The notes: a model not told the origin generated them from the sequence alone. 64,000 nt of DNA from Eopsaltria australis (GCA_034509425.1 JAVTVJ010000513.1:620001-684000); one strand, 5' to 3'. Shown: positions 32,391 through 45,068, counted from the first letter of the stretch. A program made the numbers and translations.

Positions 32391-32995
32391 AATCACGGAA
32401 TCAGCCAGGCTGGAAAAGACCTTGGAGATCATCAAGTCCAACCTGTGCCCTGACACCACCTTATGTCCCCTGAGCCTCCTCTTCTCCAGGATAAATAACC
32501 CCAGCTCCCTCAGACACTCCTCACAGGACTTGTGTTCCACACCCCTCACCAGCCTTCTTGCCCTTCTCTGGACACACTCCAGCCCCTCCATGTCCTTCCT
32601 AAATTGGGGGCCCAGTTCTGGACACAGCAGTCGAGGTGTGGCCTCACCACTGCCTAGTGCAGGGGAAGAATCCCTGTCCTGGTCCTGCTGGCCACACCAT
32701 TCCTGATCCAGGCCAGCTGCCATTGGCCTTCTTGGCCACCTGGGAACACTGCTGCCTCATGTCCAGCCTGCTGTCCATCAGTGCCCCCAGGTCCCTTTCT
32801 GCCTCGCCACTGTCCAGCCACTCTATCCCCAGCCTGTAGCGCTGCAGGGGTTGTTGTGGCCAAAGTGCAGGACCTGGCACTTGGTCTTCTTAAACCTCAC
32901 CTTGTTGGATTTGGGTCTTGGATCCAGCCTGTCCAGGTCCCTCTGCAGAGCCCTTATACTCTCCAGCAGATCAAAATTCGCCGCCAACTTGGTAT
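32391..32995 (-). mobile_element. CR1 3' end, antisense, 5'-truncated
   Basis: Starts with AGAATCACGGAATC, the inverse of the CR1 3' terminal octamer repeat. Then minus-strand coding words appear ([25 protein letters not shown], and [12 protein letters not shown] further up). The element stops near 32995, where minisatellite begins. In the OR1 unit the CR1 sequence continues past this point. Confidence 0.85.
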
Positions 32996-34105
32996 AACCA
33001 TGGTTCCGTGAGGCTCTAGAGTTCCACAATGATCTGCATGATTCCAGGAGGCTCTGTAGAGTCACAATGGCCCTTGGTGCCCCAAGGCTCTGCAGGGCCA
33101 CTTTGGACCCTTTGTTCTATAAGGTTTCATACTATCAAAAGGTGTCCTTGGTTCCACAAGGCCTTGGTGAGTCACAACAGCCCCTTAGTTCCATGAACTG
33201 CTGTAGTGTCATGGTCTCTTGGATCTGCAGTGTTACAATGGACAATTGGTTACAAGCAGCCCCCCTGTGTCACAATGGCCCTTGGGTTCCATGACCTTCT
33301 GTACCATCAACAATGGTCTCCTTATTTGCATAGTGTCAAAAAGGCCCCTTGGTTCTGTAACGTTCCACAGTGTCACAGTGGTCTCCTTGGGTCTCCTTCG
33401 GTCTCCTTGGGTCTACGAGGCTCTGCAGTGTCACAACACCCCATAGTTTCCATGAACTTCCATACTCTCAACAATGTCCTTTGTTCCAATGAGGCCCTGC
33501 AGTGTCACAATGGCTCCTTGGCTTAATGTGGAGCTCCTGTGTCACAATGGCCCCTTGGTTCCATGAGCTTCTGTAGCATCACCATGGTCTCCTTGGTTCC
33601 ATGTGGCCTTGCACTGTCACAGTGGCCCCTTGGATCCATGAGGTTCTGTGGTGTCGCCATGATCTCTTTGCATCCACATTGCCACAATGGACAATTGGTT
33701 TCATGGGACCCCACTGTGTCACAATAAACCCTCAGTGCCATGACGTTCTGTAGTGTCACAATGATCTCCCTGGTTCAATGAGGCCCTGGAGTGTCACAAC
33801 GTCCCCTTGGTTCCATGAGCTTCCATAGTGTCAACAATGGTCTCCTTGTTTCTGCAGTGTCATAATGGACCCTGGGTTCCCTAAGCTTCTGTACTGTCGC
33901 CAATGGTTCCTTTGTTCCAATGAGGCCCCACTGTGTCACAATGAACCCTGGGTTCTGTGAAGTTCTTCAGTGTCACAGTTGCCCCTTGGATCCATGAGGT
34001 TCTGTAGTGTCACCACTGTCTTCTTGAATCCACAGTGTCACAATGGACAGTTGGTTCCATGCAGCCTCACTGTGTCACAATGGTCTCCTTGGTTCCATGA
34101 GGAAC
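32996..34105. repeat. 37-38 bp minisatellite array, reverse orientation
   Basis: About 1.1 kb. It starts abruptly inside CR1 sequence with TATAACCATGGTTCCGTGAGG. Many units here use the short form ending in GGATCTGCAGTGT or similar. Confidence 0.9.
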
Positions 34106-34324
34106 ACAAAAAGCTTTGCCTAAACAAAGAGCAACACCTGCTTGACACAGCTGGGCAGATTTATCTGCATTAAAAGAGGGGTTAAAAGTGAGAATTGCAC
34201 CATCAGCTTCTGTCTGCAACAGAGATCCTGGGAACAGGCAGGGATATGAGCTAAGGCCTGAGCAGCAGCCTCAGCCAGAGCTGACTTACAAGGTGAATCC
34301 TGGGCACTGTGTGAACACCATCCG
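34106..34324. repeat. Duplicated block F, partial third copy
   Basis: Matches 21095-21250 in the same orientation and 37190-37335 inverted, with the word GAGCAACACCTGCTT. As in those copies it follows directly on the minisatellite. Confidence 0.65.
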
Positions 34325-35004
34325 TGTTATTTAGCTCAAAATAGATGACAAAGATGCTTATACTAGCTTTGTATAACCTTGTGTAGTTATCTGCAAGAAA
34401 TGTATCATGTTAAGAAACTTTCCCAAGTGACATGAATAGAGGTTTGTTTGTAGGGTATTTTAGGGGAAATTGTCCCAGCCAAGGTCTGGGCCCTGGCCAA
34501 GCCCTGGCCCTGGGTGGTCAGGACATGTGCCATCAGATGCAGGAGTTTCTGTGCTAAAAATATAATTGACTTGCTGATTTGGATCTATCAAAGCTGGACC
34601 CACATTCAGGGTGAATTTGGAGACCTCACCTACAGGTGGATGCACCTATGTAGGATTTTCCCAATTGCTGGGAAGGGTTCTCTCAAACCTCGCTGTGAAA
34701 TGGGGCTCCCCAGGCACTGTGGACTCTGGATGATGGTAAAGTATTGAGGCAATTGGTGATGTATCTTTCTCAATCCCTGATGTATCAATGATGTATCTAT
34801 CACTATCCTTTCTCTCCTATAGTAATGATTAGGTGCATTCCCTTGCTTATTTTTGCTTGTTGCTAAAGCCAAGTAGGTAGTAAGCTGATAATTTTATTAA
34901 ATATATCATTTTACTGTTGTGTTGCCTACTATTCATAGTGAAATCAAACCGTTTTTCTATTGGTTTCTGTGTCCTTTAAAGCACCTCTGTCAATTGACAA
35001 AACA
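34325..35004 (+). repeat. LTR-like AT-rich element
   Basis: A candidate LTR running from TGTTATTTAG to GACAAAACA (TG...CA), with a TTTTATTAAATATATC polyadenylation-like region near 34893 and a short R/U5-like tail. The flanking bases do not show a target duplication, so the call rests on the termini and layout only. Confidence 0.35.
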
Positions 35005-36279
35005 CCCACTGAAAGGAATCCACTGCTCTAATCCCAGCCTTGACGTTACCTCAAAGGCAAAGCCCAAGCCCAAATCCAGAACTCTCTGACATCTATCCTA
35101 ATCCCAAAGTGACATTGCCTGTATGAAAACCCAAGCTTTTATCCTAACCTGACACAAAAAGCTCTTCCCCTAAACATGATCCAGACACTGACAAGCTCCC
35201 TGAGCTTCTGCCTAGTCCCTACCCTGAGCTCTGAACCCCAACCATGACCTTTAACCACCCTCACACACCCCTGGGAGCTGGGCAAGGACCCTGAGGGCCC
35301 AGAGCAGGCACAGGGTGTTGGAAGAGGATTGTGAGGTGACCTGTACCTGATCAGCTCATGGGACACGAGGAGGAGAGGGGTGGGAATGCTGTGAGGAGTC
35401 AACTGTGCCTCAGGGTCTCAAGGAGGGCCATGGCTGGGAAGGGGCTGTGAGGCCACATCTGTCACATCCCTGCCAGGCAGCAGCAGCAGTGGGCACCAAG
35501 AGTCAGATGAGCCATCTGTGCCACACATTGAGAGCTGCACCAGTTGAGAGTCACTGTGAGGGGCTGTGAGCTGCCTTAGGGGAACGTGGTCACCCAGACA
35601 AGGGACTTGTCACCGCCCTGGACTCAGCAGTGGGGTAACCACATCTGGACTGGTCTGTCTGTGGGGCTCCCCATTCTGGAGGAATGAGGAAGAACTGGAG
35701 AGAGTCCACAGGAAATCTGCCAGGTTGGAGATTTTCTTGGCACTGGAAATAGAAGAAAAACTCGGTAAAGAGCAGCTTTTGGAAGGTTCATACTGTCAGT
35801 GAGGAAAAAGAAATGTCAGTGAGAAGACAGCCTGGTGATGCCAGAGATGACCCAGAGGGAGCCTGGCCCATGCCATGGCTCTGTGTGCCAGGAGCCGGCA
35901 GTGCTGGGTGCAGGGACCCCAGGGAGGGCACAGAAATGCTGGGTGACAAATGCTGGGGGGGACAGCGAGATGGGCATGTGCAGCCGGCCAGGGCACAGGA
36001 GCAGCACGCACAGGGGGCACAGCCTGCAGGACAGATGGCCACGGGCTGGGCAGGGCTGGCAGGGCCAGGGGCACCCAGGGCTTTGTCCCCTGGGCTCTGG
36101 CACTGCCCCTGGAGGCCCCAGAGAATGAACTTTCCTGTGAGGGGCTGCACTTTGGTTCTCCCTCGCCCCTCCCTGAGGAGGCTGGCAGGGGTTGCAGTTT
36201 CAGGACATTTGTCCTTGCTGCCCCTCCCATCCCCCTGCCCCACAAACAGCCCCGAGGCACCCGGGAGGGACAGGCCCTG
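35005..36279. other. No gene recognised; a small CR1 piece near 35640-35725
   Basis: Degenerate sequence with CCCAAGCC/CAAACCC-like words near 35050-35100, then GC-rich DNA. Around 35640-35725 the plus strand resembles CR1 (ACATCTGGACTGG and AACTGGAGAGAGTCCA). Frames above 150 codons around 35800-36350 lie on both strands and show no domain. Confidence 0.4.
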
Positions 36280-37335
36280 CTGTGCCAAGCCTGGCCTCAG
36301 GCCTTGGCCTTTCTGCTTCCTCCAGCCAAGCCAGGCCTTTCTCAGCATTGCCCTTCCCTACTCACAGCCTTTGGCTCCCTGCAATCCTGGCCTCAAGGAT
36401 CTGCTCTCACCAGTCCCTGCGCAGCCTTTGCCACTCCCTGCCCTCACTGGGGCCCATTGATGCTCCAGGGCACTTGGAGTTTTGCTTCTGACTCCTTGAG
36501 CAGCTTCTTCATCCTTCTCTCAGTGCCTGAGGCTCCTGCACTCAGCCCCAAATCCACTGTGGGGCTGATCGAAATCCGGAACAACCTCAGAAACTCCTTG
36601 TCTTCCAATCTTCAGGGGTTGTGCAGCTGATTGGAATCAGTTTGGGGTTCTCTTAAACAGCAAGATTTCAAAGCAAACCTCATGACTTTTTAAAATTGAG
36701 TACTTCTGTTTTTCATTTCAGAGAAATGGTGGTTGAAGCATTCCCCAAGTGATCTTGATGCTGAAAGTGTCCTTAGGAGGTCTGGGCACAGAGAAGAATG
36801 AGCCCCTTGCAGGCTGACCCTGTTTGGACAAGCTGCTCCTCAGCCCCAACCTCACCATGTCTGACATCGCCCACCTGGCACTGACATCCCTGTCCCCTGC
36901 ATCACAACCTTGTCCCCTGAGCTCTGCAGCTGCGTGTCCCAGCCCATTGCACCATGTCCCACCTGCTCTCCTCAGGGCTCTGCCTGCACACAGGGTCAGG
37001 AGAAGTTTTCCTGTTGGTGAGGAAAGAATGGAAAAGCCTGAGCAGGTTTCCTGAACAACAAACCCCACTCAGGAAGCACATGCTCAGTCCAGGCTGCCTG
37101 GAATGATGTCACCTTTCTCCAAGGGACAGTGTGAGCAGAAATGATCTCTGTCAGCAGAATTCTCTGAGTCTTCCAGCTGAATTCTCTGTCCCTGTCCTTT
37201 GCCTGGGTCTCTGTTGCAGATGGAAGCTGCTGGTGCCATTGTCAGCTTTAAGCCCTCTTTTGATGCAGACAGATGTTCCCAGGTGTGTTAAGCAGGTGTT
37301 GCTCATTGTTTATGCAGAGCTTTTGTCTCCTGATG
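36280..37335. repeat. Duplicated block F, right arm of the inverted duplication
   Basis: Reverse complement of 21091-22200. It begins at about the CTGTGCCAAGCCTGGCCTCA word, which is the outer limit of the match with the left arm. Confidence 0.75.
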
Positions 37336-38195
37336 GAACCAAAAAGCCCCTGTGACATATTGGGGCTGGATGGTACCAAGGAGACCATTGTGACCCTGGG
37401 GACCCAAGGAGACCCTGGTGACACCATGGAAACTCATGGAACCATGGGCACTGTGACACAGCAGGGCCTCATGGAACCAAGGAGTGAATTGTGACTCTGC
37501 CAAACCTCATGGAACCAAGGGGCCCTTGTGACACTGAAGAACTTCACAGAACCAAGAGTCTGTTGTGACACAGGGGGCACTCATGAAACCATGGAGAGCA
37601 TTTTGTCACTTTGAGGCCTGATGGCACCAAAGGGCCATGGTGGCACTGCAGAGCCTTGTGGAACCAAGGTAACCATAGTGGGGCTCCATGGAACCACCTG
37701 CATGGGGCCATGGTGACACTGTGGAGCCTCATTGAACCAATCAACTTCCATGTGACACTGCAGGGCCTTGTGGAATCATGGAGACCATTGTGACACTGCA
37801 AGGCCTCATGGAAGCAAGGGGCCATTGTGCAATTGTGGAACCTTGTGGAACCAAGGGGCAGTTGTGGTACCATGGGAATTGTGGCACCTGTGGCACCATG
37901 GAGCCAAGGAGAGCATTGTGACACTACAGGACCCCATGGAACTGAGGATTCATGTAACAGTGTGGGACACATGGAACCGAGGGGCCATTGTGACACTGCA
38001 GAACCAAAAGAGCCCAGTGTGACACTGAGGGCCCCCATGGAACCAAAGGCCCATTCTGACCTTGCAGGGCCTCATGGAATCCTGGAGACCACTGGGAAAC
38101 TTCCAGGCCTTGTTGAATCAAGGGACCCTGCAGGGTCTCATAGAACCAATGAGACCTCATAGAACCAAGGGTCCATTGTGACCCTGTGGTACCAA
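37336..38195. repeat. 37-38 bp minisatellite array, forward orientation
   Basis: Mirror image of 20283-21090, without the family C LTR. The empty insertion site lies near 38150. Confidence 0.9.
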
Positions 38196-40018
38196 GGTGT
38201 CGGGGGCTGGCCCAGGGCAGATGCCAGGCACCCATGAGAGCCACTCACTCACTCACTGCCCTCTGCAGCTGGACAGAGGAGAGAAAATTTAACAAAGGGT
38301 TCATGGGTTGAGATAAGGACTGGGAGAGATCACTCAGCAAATCCTGTCATGGCCAAAACAGGTTCAACCCAGACCTAGGAAATGAATTTATTGCTAACAA
38401 ACTCAGAGCAGGATAAGAAGCCCTTAAAAATGCCTTTCCCCCCACCTGTCCCTCCTTCCAGCTCTACCTCCTACCCTGGCAGTGCAGGGAGACAGGGAAT
38501 GGGGGTTATGGTCAGTTCATCACCTGTGGCTTCTCCCCCTGCTCCAGCCAGTGCAGATCCCTCTGCAGAGCTTCCTGCCCTCCAGCACAGCCACACTCCC
38601 ACCCAGCTTGGCCTCACCTGGCAACTGACTGAGGGTGCCCTCAATGCCCTCATCCAGACCAGAAATAAAGAGATTGAACTGAGCTGGCCCCAATCCTGAG
38701 CCCTGGGGACAGCCCTGGATGTGACTCCATTCCCCAGCACTCCCTGGGCCTGGCCATGCAGGCAGATTTTGACCCAGGGAACAGATGCTGCAGAGGCTGT
38801 TGGATCAAGTTCCTGTGAGCCCAGAATATTGGGAATAGTGCAGCTGTAGCTCTGCACAAGAGAGCTCTGCAGCCACTTGCTCTCTTTTCCTCCCTCTGGG
38901 CATGGAGCGAGCTCGTGACTCCAGTGTGTGACTCGTGTGTGCAAAGAGCAAATCTGGACAGAATTCAGGCAGGGAGGGTTTGAGGGGAATCCTGGGGTCT
39001 GTGCTGGGCACAAGATGTGTTTTCCATTGGTGTGAGACTGTCTGCTGTGGAAAGTGGATTTAATATCCAGCAGAGGAATGACTTTTGCATTTTATGGAGC
39101 TGTGCCTTGCCTTGGTTTTGTTTGCTGACAAGAAATGAACATCCCTGTGCGTCTCGGGCAGCTCCTTCTGCAAGGAAAGCAGGTGGGAGTTGGTGCCAAG
39201 GAGCTGAAAGCTGCAGGCACAGCCTGGAGTGGAGGAAGCTCAGATTTGCACAAGGCTGCTCTGAGTGCCAGGGCTTGGATGAGGGAAATGGTGGGGAGGG
39301 GGTAGGGACAAAGTGTGATTGATTGTCAGCCATGAAGGGTCTTGATTTTCGTATCTTTTTCGGCTGCATTAGGAGGGGTTCAGCATCAATATCAAAAGGT
39401 GATTGGTGATATCAATGTATAAATAGGAAAAGAAAACTAAACAGGACAAAACAATTCTCTCAGCATTGTTTTCCATGCTGTATATCTACTTTGAGTATAC
39501 TTCCAAAATCTGTATAATTAACCAGAAAGGAATTGAAGACCTCAATTATTCCCAGGGGCTTGTCTTGTTAGGGTGTTTTGAACAAATGTTATGATCTTTT
39601 GACGATGAATTTCTCTACTGATGAGCTCAAGAAACAATGAGGCTCTCGAAAAGTAAAATTCATCATCATCCCCCAAGTTGCTGAGGATCCATTCAGGAAT
39701 GAACAGAAATGGGCAGAGTGTTCTGGCTGCCCCAGTTTTGGGATGGCCCCTGGGCCTGGAACACACAAAGAATTGCTGGGCATGGCCTGTGCTGGGCAGG
39801 GCTGGCTGTGGCAAAGGCAGAGCTCAGCTGGCCTTGGTGGCTGCAGGGAAAGTCAAGAGGCCAAAGAGCCTCCATGGCTGTGCTGGAGAGCAAGGCTGGA
39901 GGAGGGAAATGCAGGGCTGCTGTGGGATGGGGAGGGGGATTGAATTCCAGCAGACTCTGATGTGAGGCTTAGGAAGGCTTGAAGAGAAGAGAAACTTCTC
40001 AGGCCTCAAAAAGGGGGA
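38196..40018. repeat. Duplicated block E, copy 3, with an antisense CR1 fragment (38540-38760)
   Basis: Reverse complement of 15893-16382 plus 18019-19391 of the left arm, lacking the family B LTR. The empty site reads through near 39515. The CR1 RT fragment is on the minus strand here. No host gene is recognised. Confidence 0.75.
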
Positions 40019-40489
40019 TTTTACCTGATGAAAAACATCTCCTCGTGGTGAGCTCACACAATGCTTCTTCAAATCCCACTAGCCTGTGGAACTGCACAAT
40101 GCCCATTGTGTAAGAAGCAGAATTGGACAGCCACCAACTCCAGGTGTGCCAAGTTTTCACATTTCACTGGGCAGTCAGGTGTGACTCTGGCATCACCAAC
40201 CACCAGGGACCACAAAATAGACCCCCAGGACAGAAGAACACATCCATGAAGGGGAGGGAAATAATATAAATTATTTCAGGGAAATTATTAATATATATGT
40301 GTTTGTTCTGGGACAATCACTGAATATGTACGTTAAATCCAGTCTGTAAACAGGAACCTTGCTGTACTCAGCAAGCACAGCTTTGGGAGGAGCCATTCCC
40401 TTGTGCATATGGCTGAATAAAGAACGTTGCTTCGTAATGCTCCCTTGGTGTCAAGCAGTTTATTTTATTTTTACTGATGTTTGGTAGCA
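40019..40489 (+). repeat. Solo LTR, family A, copy 3
   Basis: Mirror of 15418-15892. The plus strand has GCTGAATAAAGAACGTTGC near 40420, then a U5-like tail ending TGTTTGGTAGCA. The 5' terminus is decayed compared with copy 2. Confidence 0.7.
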
Positions 40490-42845
40490 GTGTCACAATG
40501 GTCCCTTGTTTCCATGATGCCCCACAGTGTCACAATGGCCCCCCTTGGTTCCATGAGACCCTGTAAAGTCACAATGATCACCTTGGCTCTGCAGTGTCAC
40601 AATTGGACTCCTGGTTACATGAGACCCCAAAGTGTCACAATGGATCCTTGTTTCCATAAGGTCTCACTGTGTCACAATATTCTCATCAGTTCAATAAGGC
40701 CCCACATGGTCTGCTTGGCTCTGCAGTTTTAAAATGGCCCTTGGTTCCTTGAGGCCCTGCAGTGCCACACTGGCCCTTGCTTATACAAGACCCCACAGTG
40801 TCACAATGATCCCCTTGCCTTCACGAGGCCCTGAAGTGTCATAATGGTCTCCATTGTTCCATGAGGCCCTGAAGTGTCACAATGGTGTCTTTGGTCCTAT
40901 GGGGCCCTGGAATGTCCCAATGGTCTCCTTTGTTCTGCAGTATCACAATGGCCCCTTGGTTCTATGGAGTCCCAGAGTGTCACAATGGCTCCTTGGTTCT
41001 ATGGGGCCCCAGACTGTCACAATGGCCCCTTGGTTCTATGGGGCCCCACAGTGTCACAATGGTCTCTTTGGTTCTATGGGGCCCTGGAATGTTCCAATGG
41101 TCTCCTTTGTTCTGCAGTATCACAATGGACCCTTGGTTACACAAGGCCCCGAGGAGTCACAATGGACTGTTGGTTCTATGGGGATCAGCAGTGTCACAAT
41201 GGTGTCCTTGGTTCCCCACTGTCACAATGGGCTCTGGATTTCATGATGCCCTGTGGTGTAACAAAGGCCCCTTGGTTCCATGAGGTTGCGTTTTGTCACA
41301 GTGGTGTCCTTGGTTCCATGGGACCACAATGATTCCCTTGGTTCCACGAGTCCACACAGCCTAACAATGGTCCCTTGGTTACACGAGGCCCTGCAGTGTC
41401 ACAACTGATTCCATTGGTTCCGTGGGGCCCTGCAGTGTCACAATGGTCTCCTTGATTCCATAAGGCCTCACAGTGTCACAATGGATTCCATTGTTCCATG
41501 AAGGTCCGCAGTGTCACAATGGCCTCTTGGCCTCATGGGGCTCCATAGAATCACAATGGTCTCCTGGCTTCCATAGGACCCTGTAGGAGTACAATGGTCT
41601 CCTTGGTTCCACAGTGTCACAGTGGCCCATTGGTTCCAAGGGGCCCCTACAAATCACAACGGGCTTCTTGTTTCCAACAGCCCCCACAGTGTCACAGTGG
41701 CCCCTTGGTTCCATGAGGCCCAACACTGTCCCTTGGTTACACGAGGCCCCACAGTGTCACACTAGTCCTTACAAGGGGCCATCCAGTGTCACAGTGGCCT
41801 CTTGGTTCTATGGGGCTCCAGAGTGTCACAATGGCCTCTTGGTTCTGCAGTGTTAAAATGGTTACTTGATTCCTTGAGTGTCACAGTGGGGTCCTTGCTT
41901 CCATGGGGCCCCACAGTGTCAAAATGGCCCCTTGATTCCATGAGGCCCTGCCGTGCTATAATGGCCCCTTGGTTATATGAGGCCCCACAATGTCACAATG
42001 GCCCCATTTTTCCAGAGGGTCCCAAAGCCTCTAATAATGGTCTCCATTGTTCCATGAGGCCCTGTAGAGTTACTGTGGTCCCCTTGGTTCCACAGAGCCC
42101 AGGAGTGTAACAATGGACCTTTGGTTCCATGAGGTTCCTCAGTCACAAGGGTCTCCTTGGATCCGCAGTGTCACAATGGCCCCTTGGCTCCATGTGGCCC
42201 TGCTGAGTCACAGAGGTTCATGGTTCCATGAGGCCACACAGTGTCACAATGGATCCTTGGTTCCATGGGACCTTGCTGTCTCACAATGGGCTTCTGGTTC
42301 CAGGAGCTTTCATATTGTCAACAATGGTCTCTTTGGTTCTGCAGTGTCACCATGGATCCTTGGATCTGCATTGTCACAATGGACCCTTTGTTCCATGCAG
42401 CCCCATTGTGTCACAATGGTCTCCTTGGTTCCACAAGGCCCTGCAGTGTCACAATGGCCTCCTAGTTCCATGAGTTTCTGTACTGTCACGATGTACTTTT
42501 GGTTCCATGAGGTTTCTCAGTGTCACAGTGGTCTCCTTAGCTCCATGTGGCCCCATTGTGTCACAATGACTCCTGTTTGCATGAGGCAACAAAGTGTCAA
42601 AATGGCCCCTTTGTTCCATGAGGTTCCAGAGTGTCACAATGGTCTCCTTGGATCTGCAGTACCACAATGGACCCATGGTTCCACGTGGCCCCACTGTTGC
42701 AAAATAGATTTTGGTTACATGCAACCCCACAGTGTCAAAATGGCTCCATCGGGTTCTGCTGCATCACAATGGACCCTTTGTTCTATGAGGTTCCACAGTG
42801 TCACAGTTGACTCCTTGGTTCCATGAGGCCCCACTGTCACTAAAT
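40490..42845. repeat. Longest 37-38 bp minisatellite array, reverse orientation
   Basis: About 2.4 kb. GTGTCAC words start near 40490, 40527, 40566, 40594 and 40632, so 37-39 bp steps mix with 28-30 bp steps. Near 40860-41140 a 160-190 bp higher-order segment is duplicated. A 237-codon open frame (42113-42826) runs through the array. Because 37 is not a multiple of 3, the three phases of the unit appear in turn (SQW/VTM/CHNG words), which explains the apparent protein repeats. Confidence 0.93.
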
Positions 42846-43195
42846 CTCTGAAATACCTGAATAAGGCTCCTTAAAACTAATGTGGTGAGAAAGATGCCAT
42901 CATTTATCCAGGCCTGAGGCCCAACACGGGATAACCCCTAACCTTATATGGACACGTGATTCTAACAAGTGTGTTGCTTATAAACAGTCGCTACATGTGT
43001 ATTACAATTTAGCCTTAACCATAAAACCCACCCCAACTTCTCAGATTCAATCCTTCTTTTTTCCATACAGGCACTCTTGATCCAGATGTTTCCTTCTCCT
43101 TCTCTTCCAACAGTCCCTACTGGGAAAGCAGCCACTGCATGCCTTGTTTCTCGGCTAAAATTCACAGGCATGGTAAAAATTGAATTAACCCTTTT
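42846..43195 (-). repeat. LTR-like block G, copy 3
   Basis: Same orientation as 26456-26795. On the minus strand a CCATATAAGG word and a GGATAAATGATGG word could be remnants of a promoter and a polyadenylation region. Confidence 0.5.
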
Positions 43196-43765
43196 GGTAT
43201 CAAGGCCAGGGCTTTGTGTGGGCAGGCAGAGGCAGGCAGGAGGCAGAGCTGTCAGCAAAGGAAGGGGCCAGCCAGGTGGGGCAGCCAGGGCATGAGGACA
43301 GCCTGCAGGGACAGAGGCGCAGGGCAGGGACACCGTAGCACAGCCTGGGCTGCAGAGGCCACAGGCATGGGCAGCAGCTGCAAGGCCCTGCCAGAGGCAA
43401 CTCCTGCAGCACTTTGGCCATGGCTGCTGGCCCTGGGCGTGAGGCATGAGGAGGAGACAAGTGAGCCTTGCTGTGCTGGGGCCTCATTGCCTCCTTGGCC
43501 CTGCTCAGCAGCCTGGCAGGGGCCGCCCCATGGTGCTGCCCTTGCCATTGCACATGGCCACATGGCAGTGGCCCGGGAAGAGGCCTGAGCAATGAGGGAG
43601 GGACAGGATGTGCCTTGCCAGGGGCTGGGGCTCAGGCCTTGGCCCTTTGCATTGCTGAAACACATCCAGCTTTGCTCAGCATCACAGACACCTTTGCCTT
43701 GTTTGTCCCCAGCTGTCATCACTGCCTCCAGTGTTCTGCTCTAACTGGAACCTGGGGACATTTTC
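43196..43765 (+). repeat. Duplicated GC-rich block D, copy 3, upstream of OR3
   Basis: Same block as 26796-27365, here about 1.3 kb before the OR3 start. The frames of 156 codons (minus) and 124 codons (plus) that match copy 1 are retained. Their joint retention on both strands points to recency rather than coding. Confidence 0.7.
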
Positions 43766-45030
43766 TCAGTTGTGTCCCTCAGGGGGACCCATTAAAACTT
43801 CAAGAAACTTCAGTGTTTCAATTTAACTTAGAATTCTTGAGAGATTTCTTCAGCTCCCCCTCAAGGACTGATGTTCAGGGACTCAGCACCAAAGCCCCAG
43901 AGGGTCATTCCAGTCCTTGTGCTGTGTCTGTGCTGCTGAGCTGGGCTGGGCTCCTGGCACAGAGGCAGCTCCTGGCAAGGGCAGCGCTGCAGAGAGACAG
44001 CTCTGGCCAGGAGCAGCTCCTGTGCACAGCCCAGCAGGGCTGGGGCACTGCCTGCAGCCACCCCGGGCACAGCACAGAGGCACAGAGAGCTTCAATCAGT
44101 TAGGGCTGGAAGATGCTGAGAAGTGCCTGGGGGAGAATCATTGGCAGCCCTTGACACAGGAAGCCTCTGGCTGCAGGACAAGGCAGCTGCAGCTCCTGGA
44201 GTGATCTCCTAAAGCTGCAACATGCCAATGACTACAGATCCTGTAAGTGCATTCTCTGATTCTCTCTTGTGTAGAGCAGCCAGAGGTGCCCAGGGCTGTC
44301 CTGCAGAGCAGGGTCCTGCAGCCCAGGGCGCTGTGCTGGGGCAGGGACTCTGCTGCCTGCCAGGGGCAGCTCTCAGCCGGCCTGGGGAGCTGCTGCCAGT
44401 GCTGGGGATAAGGTCTGGGTGGAAGGAGACATCTGGTAAGGCTTGGAAGTGTTCTTCTTGTGTGGTGAGAAGGATGCATTGCTCAGGACTGCTCCCAGCA
44501 TGATATTTAAATCCCGGATATTTCCTAGTAAATTATACAGGGAGCACAGCAAGACAGGGACTGCGTAAGTGGGAAAAATCCTGCTTTTCTAATCTACTGC
44601 TTTGTGTTGCCTGGATGGGAAATTGCACACAGATATTCTCTCACTTCAGGTTGAAAAAAATGCAGAACTTTTTCTCTCAGCTGTGAATAATCTGGGCAGT
44701 GACAGAAATCAGTACACGGTCCCTTACAGGCAGCATCAGTGTCACTTTTCCAGCCTCCTCAGGGTTTCTCTGACTTTGCCTTCAGAACCTGCAGAGCCAG
44801 AGCTGCCCCTGGGCAGTGCCCTGTGCTGGGAGGGGTCTGCAGGGCCAGAGCCGAGCCCCCAGGGCTGGGCTGGGCTCTGGCAGCACTGGCAGGGCCCAGC
44901 CCTAGGCACAGGGAAGCAGCTGCTGGCAGGGACGGCTCCAGGCAGCAGAGCCCTGGGCAGGCAGTGGGGGGAAAGTACCACCAAACTGTGCTTGGATATT
45001 AAATTCCTCTGCAAACCAAACTATTCCATG
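43766..45030 (+). other. 5' flank of OR3, no protein gene seen
   Basis: The first ~650 bases match the OR2 flank. After about 44420 the sequence is specific to this unit, so the receptors' coding exons are more alike than their immediate upstream DNA. Confidence 0.45.
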
Positions 45031-45045
45031 ATTGCTTTTTTACAG
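45031..45045 (+). promoter_or_regulatory. Candidate splice acceptor of OR3
   Basis: ATTGCTTTTTTACAG, a strong pyrimidine tract plus AG, lies 23 bases before the ATG, the same distance as in OR2, although the tract sequences differ. Confidence 0.62.
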
Positions 45046-45068
45046 ATCCCCTCGCCAAAACACAGCAA

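Noticed and set aside
33000..34105. CRISPR-like regular repeats
   Set aside because: The repeats are contiguous and degenerate, without unique spacers, and the DNA is clearly vertebrate.
35796..36630. Several frames of 150-226 codons on both strands
   Set aside because: GC-rich, stop-poor DNA with overlapping frames in all phases and no recognisable motif.
42113..42826. 237-codon open frame on the plus strand
   Set aside because: It lies wholly in the 37-bp minisatellite. Its apparent peptide repeats are the three phases of the unit, and similar frames occur on both strands of other arrays.
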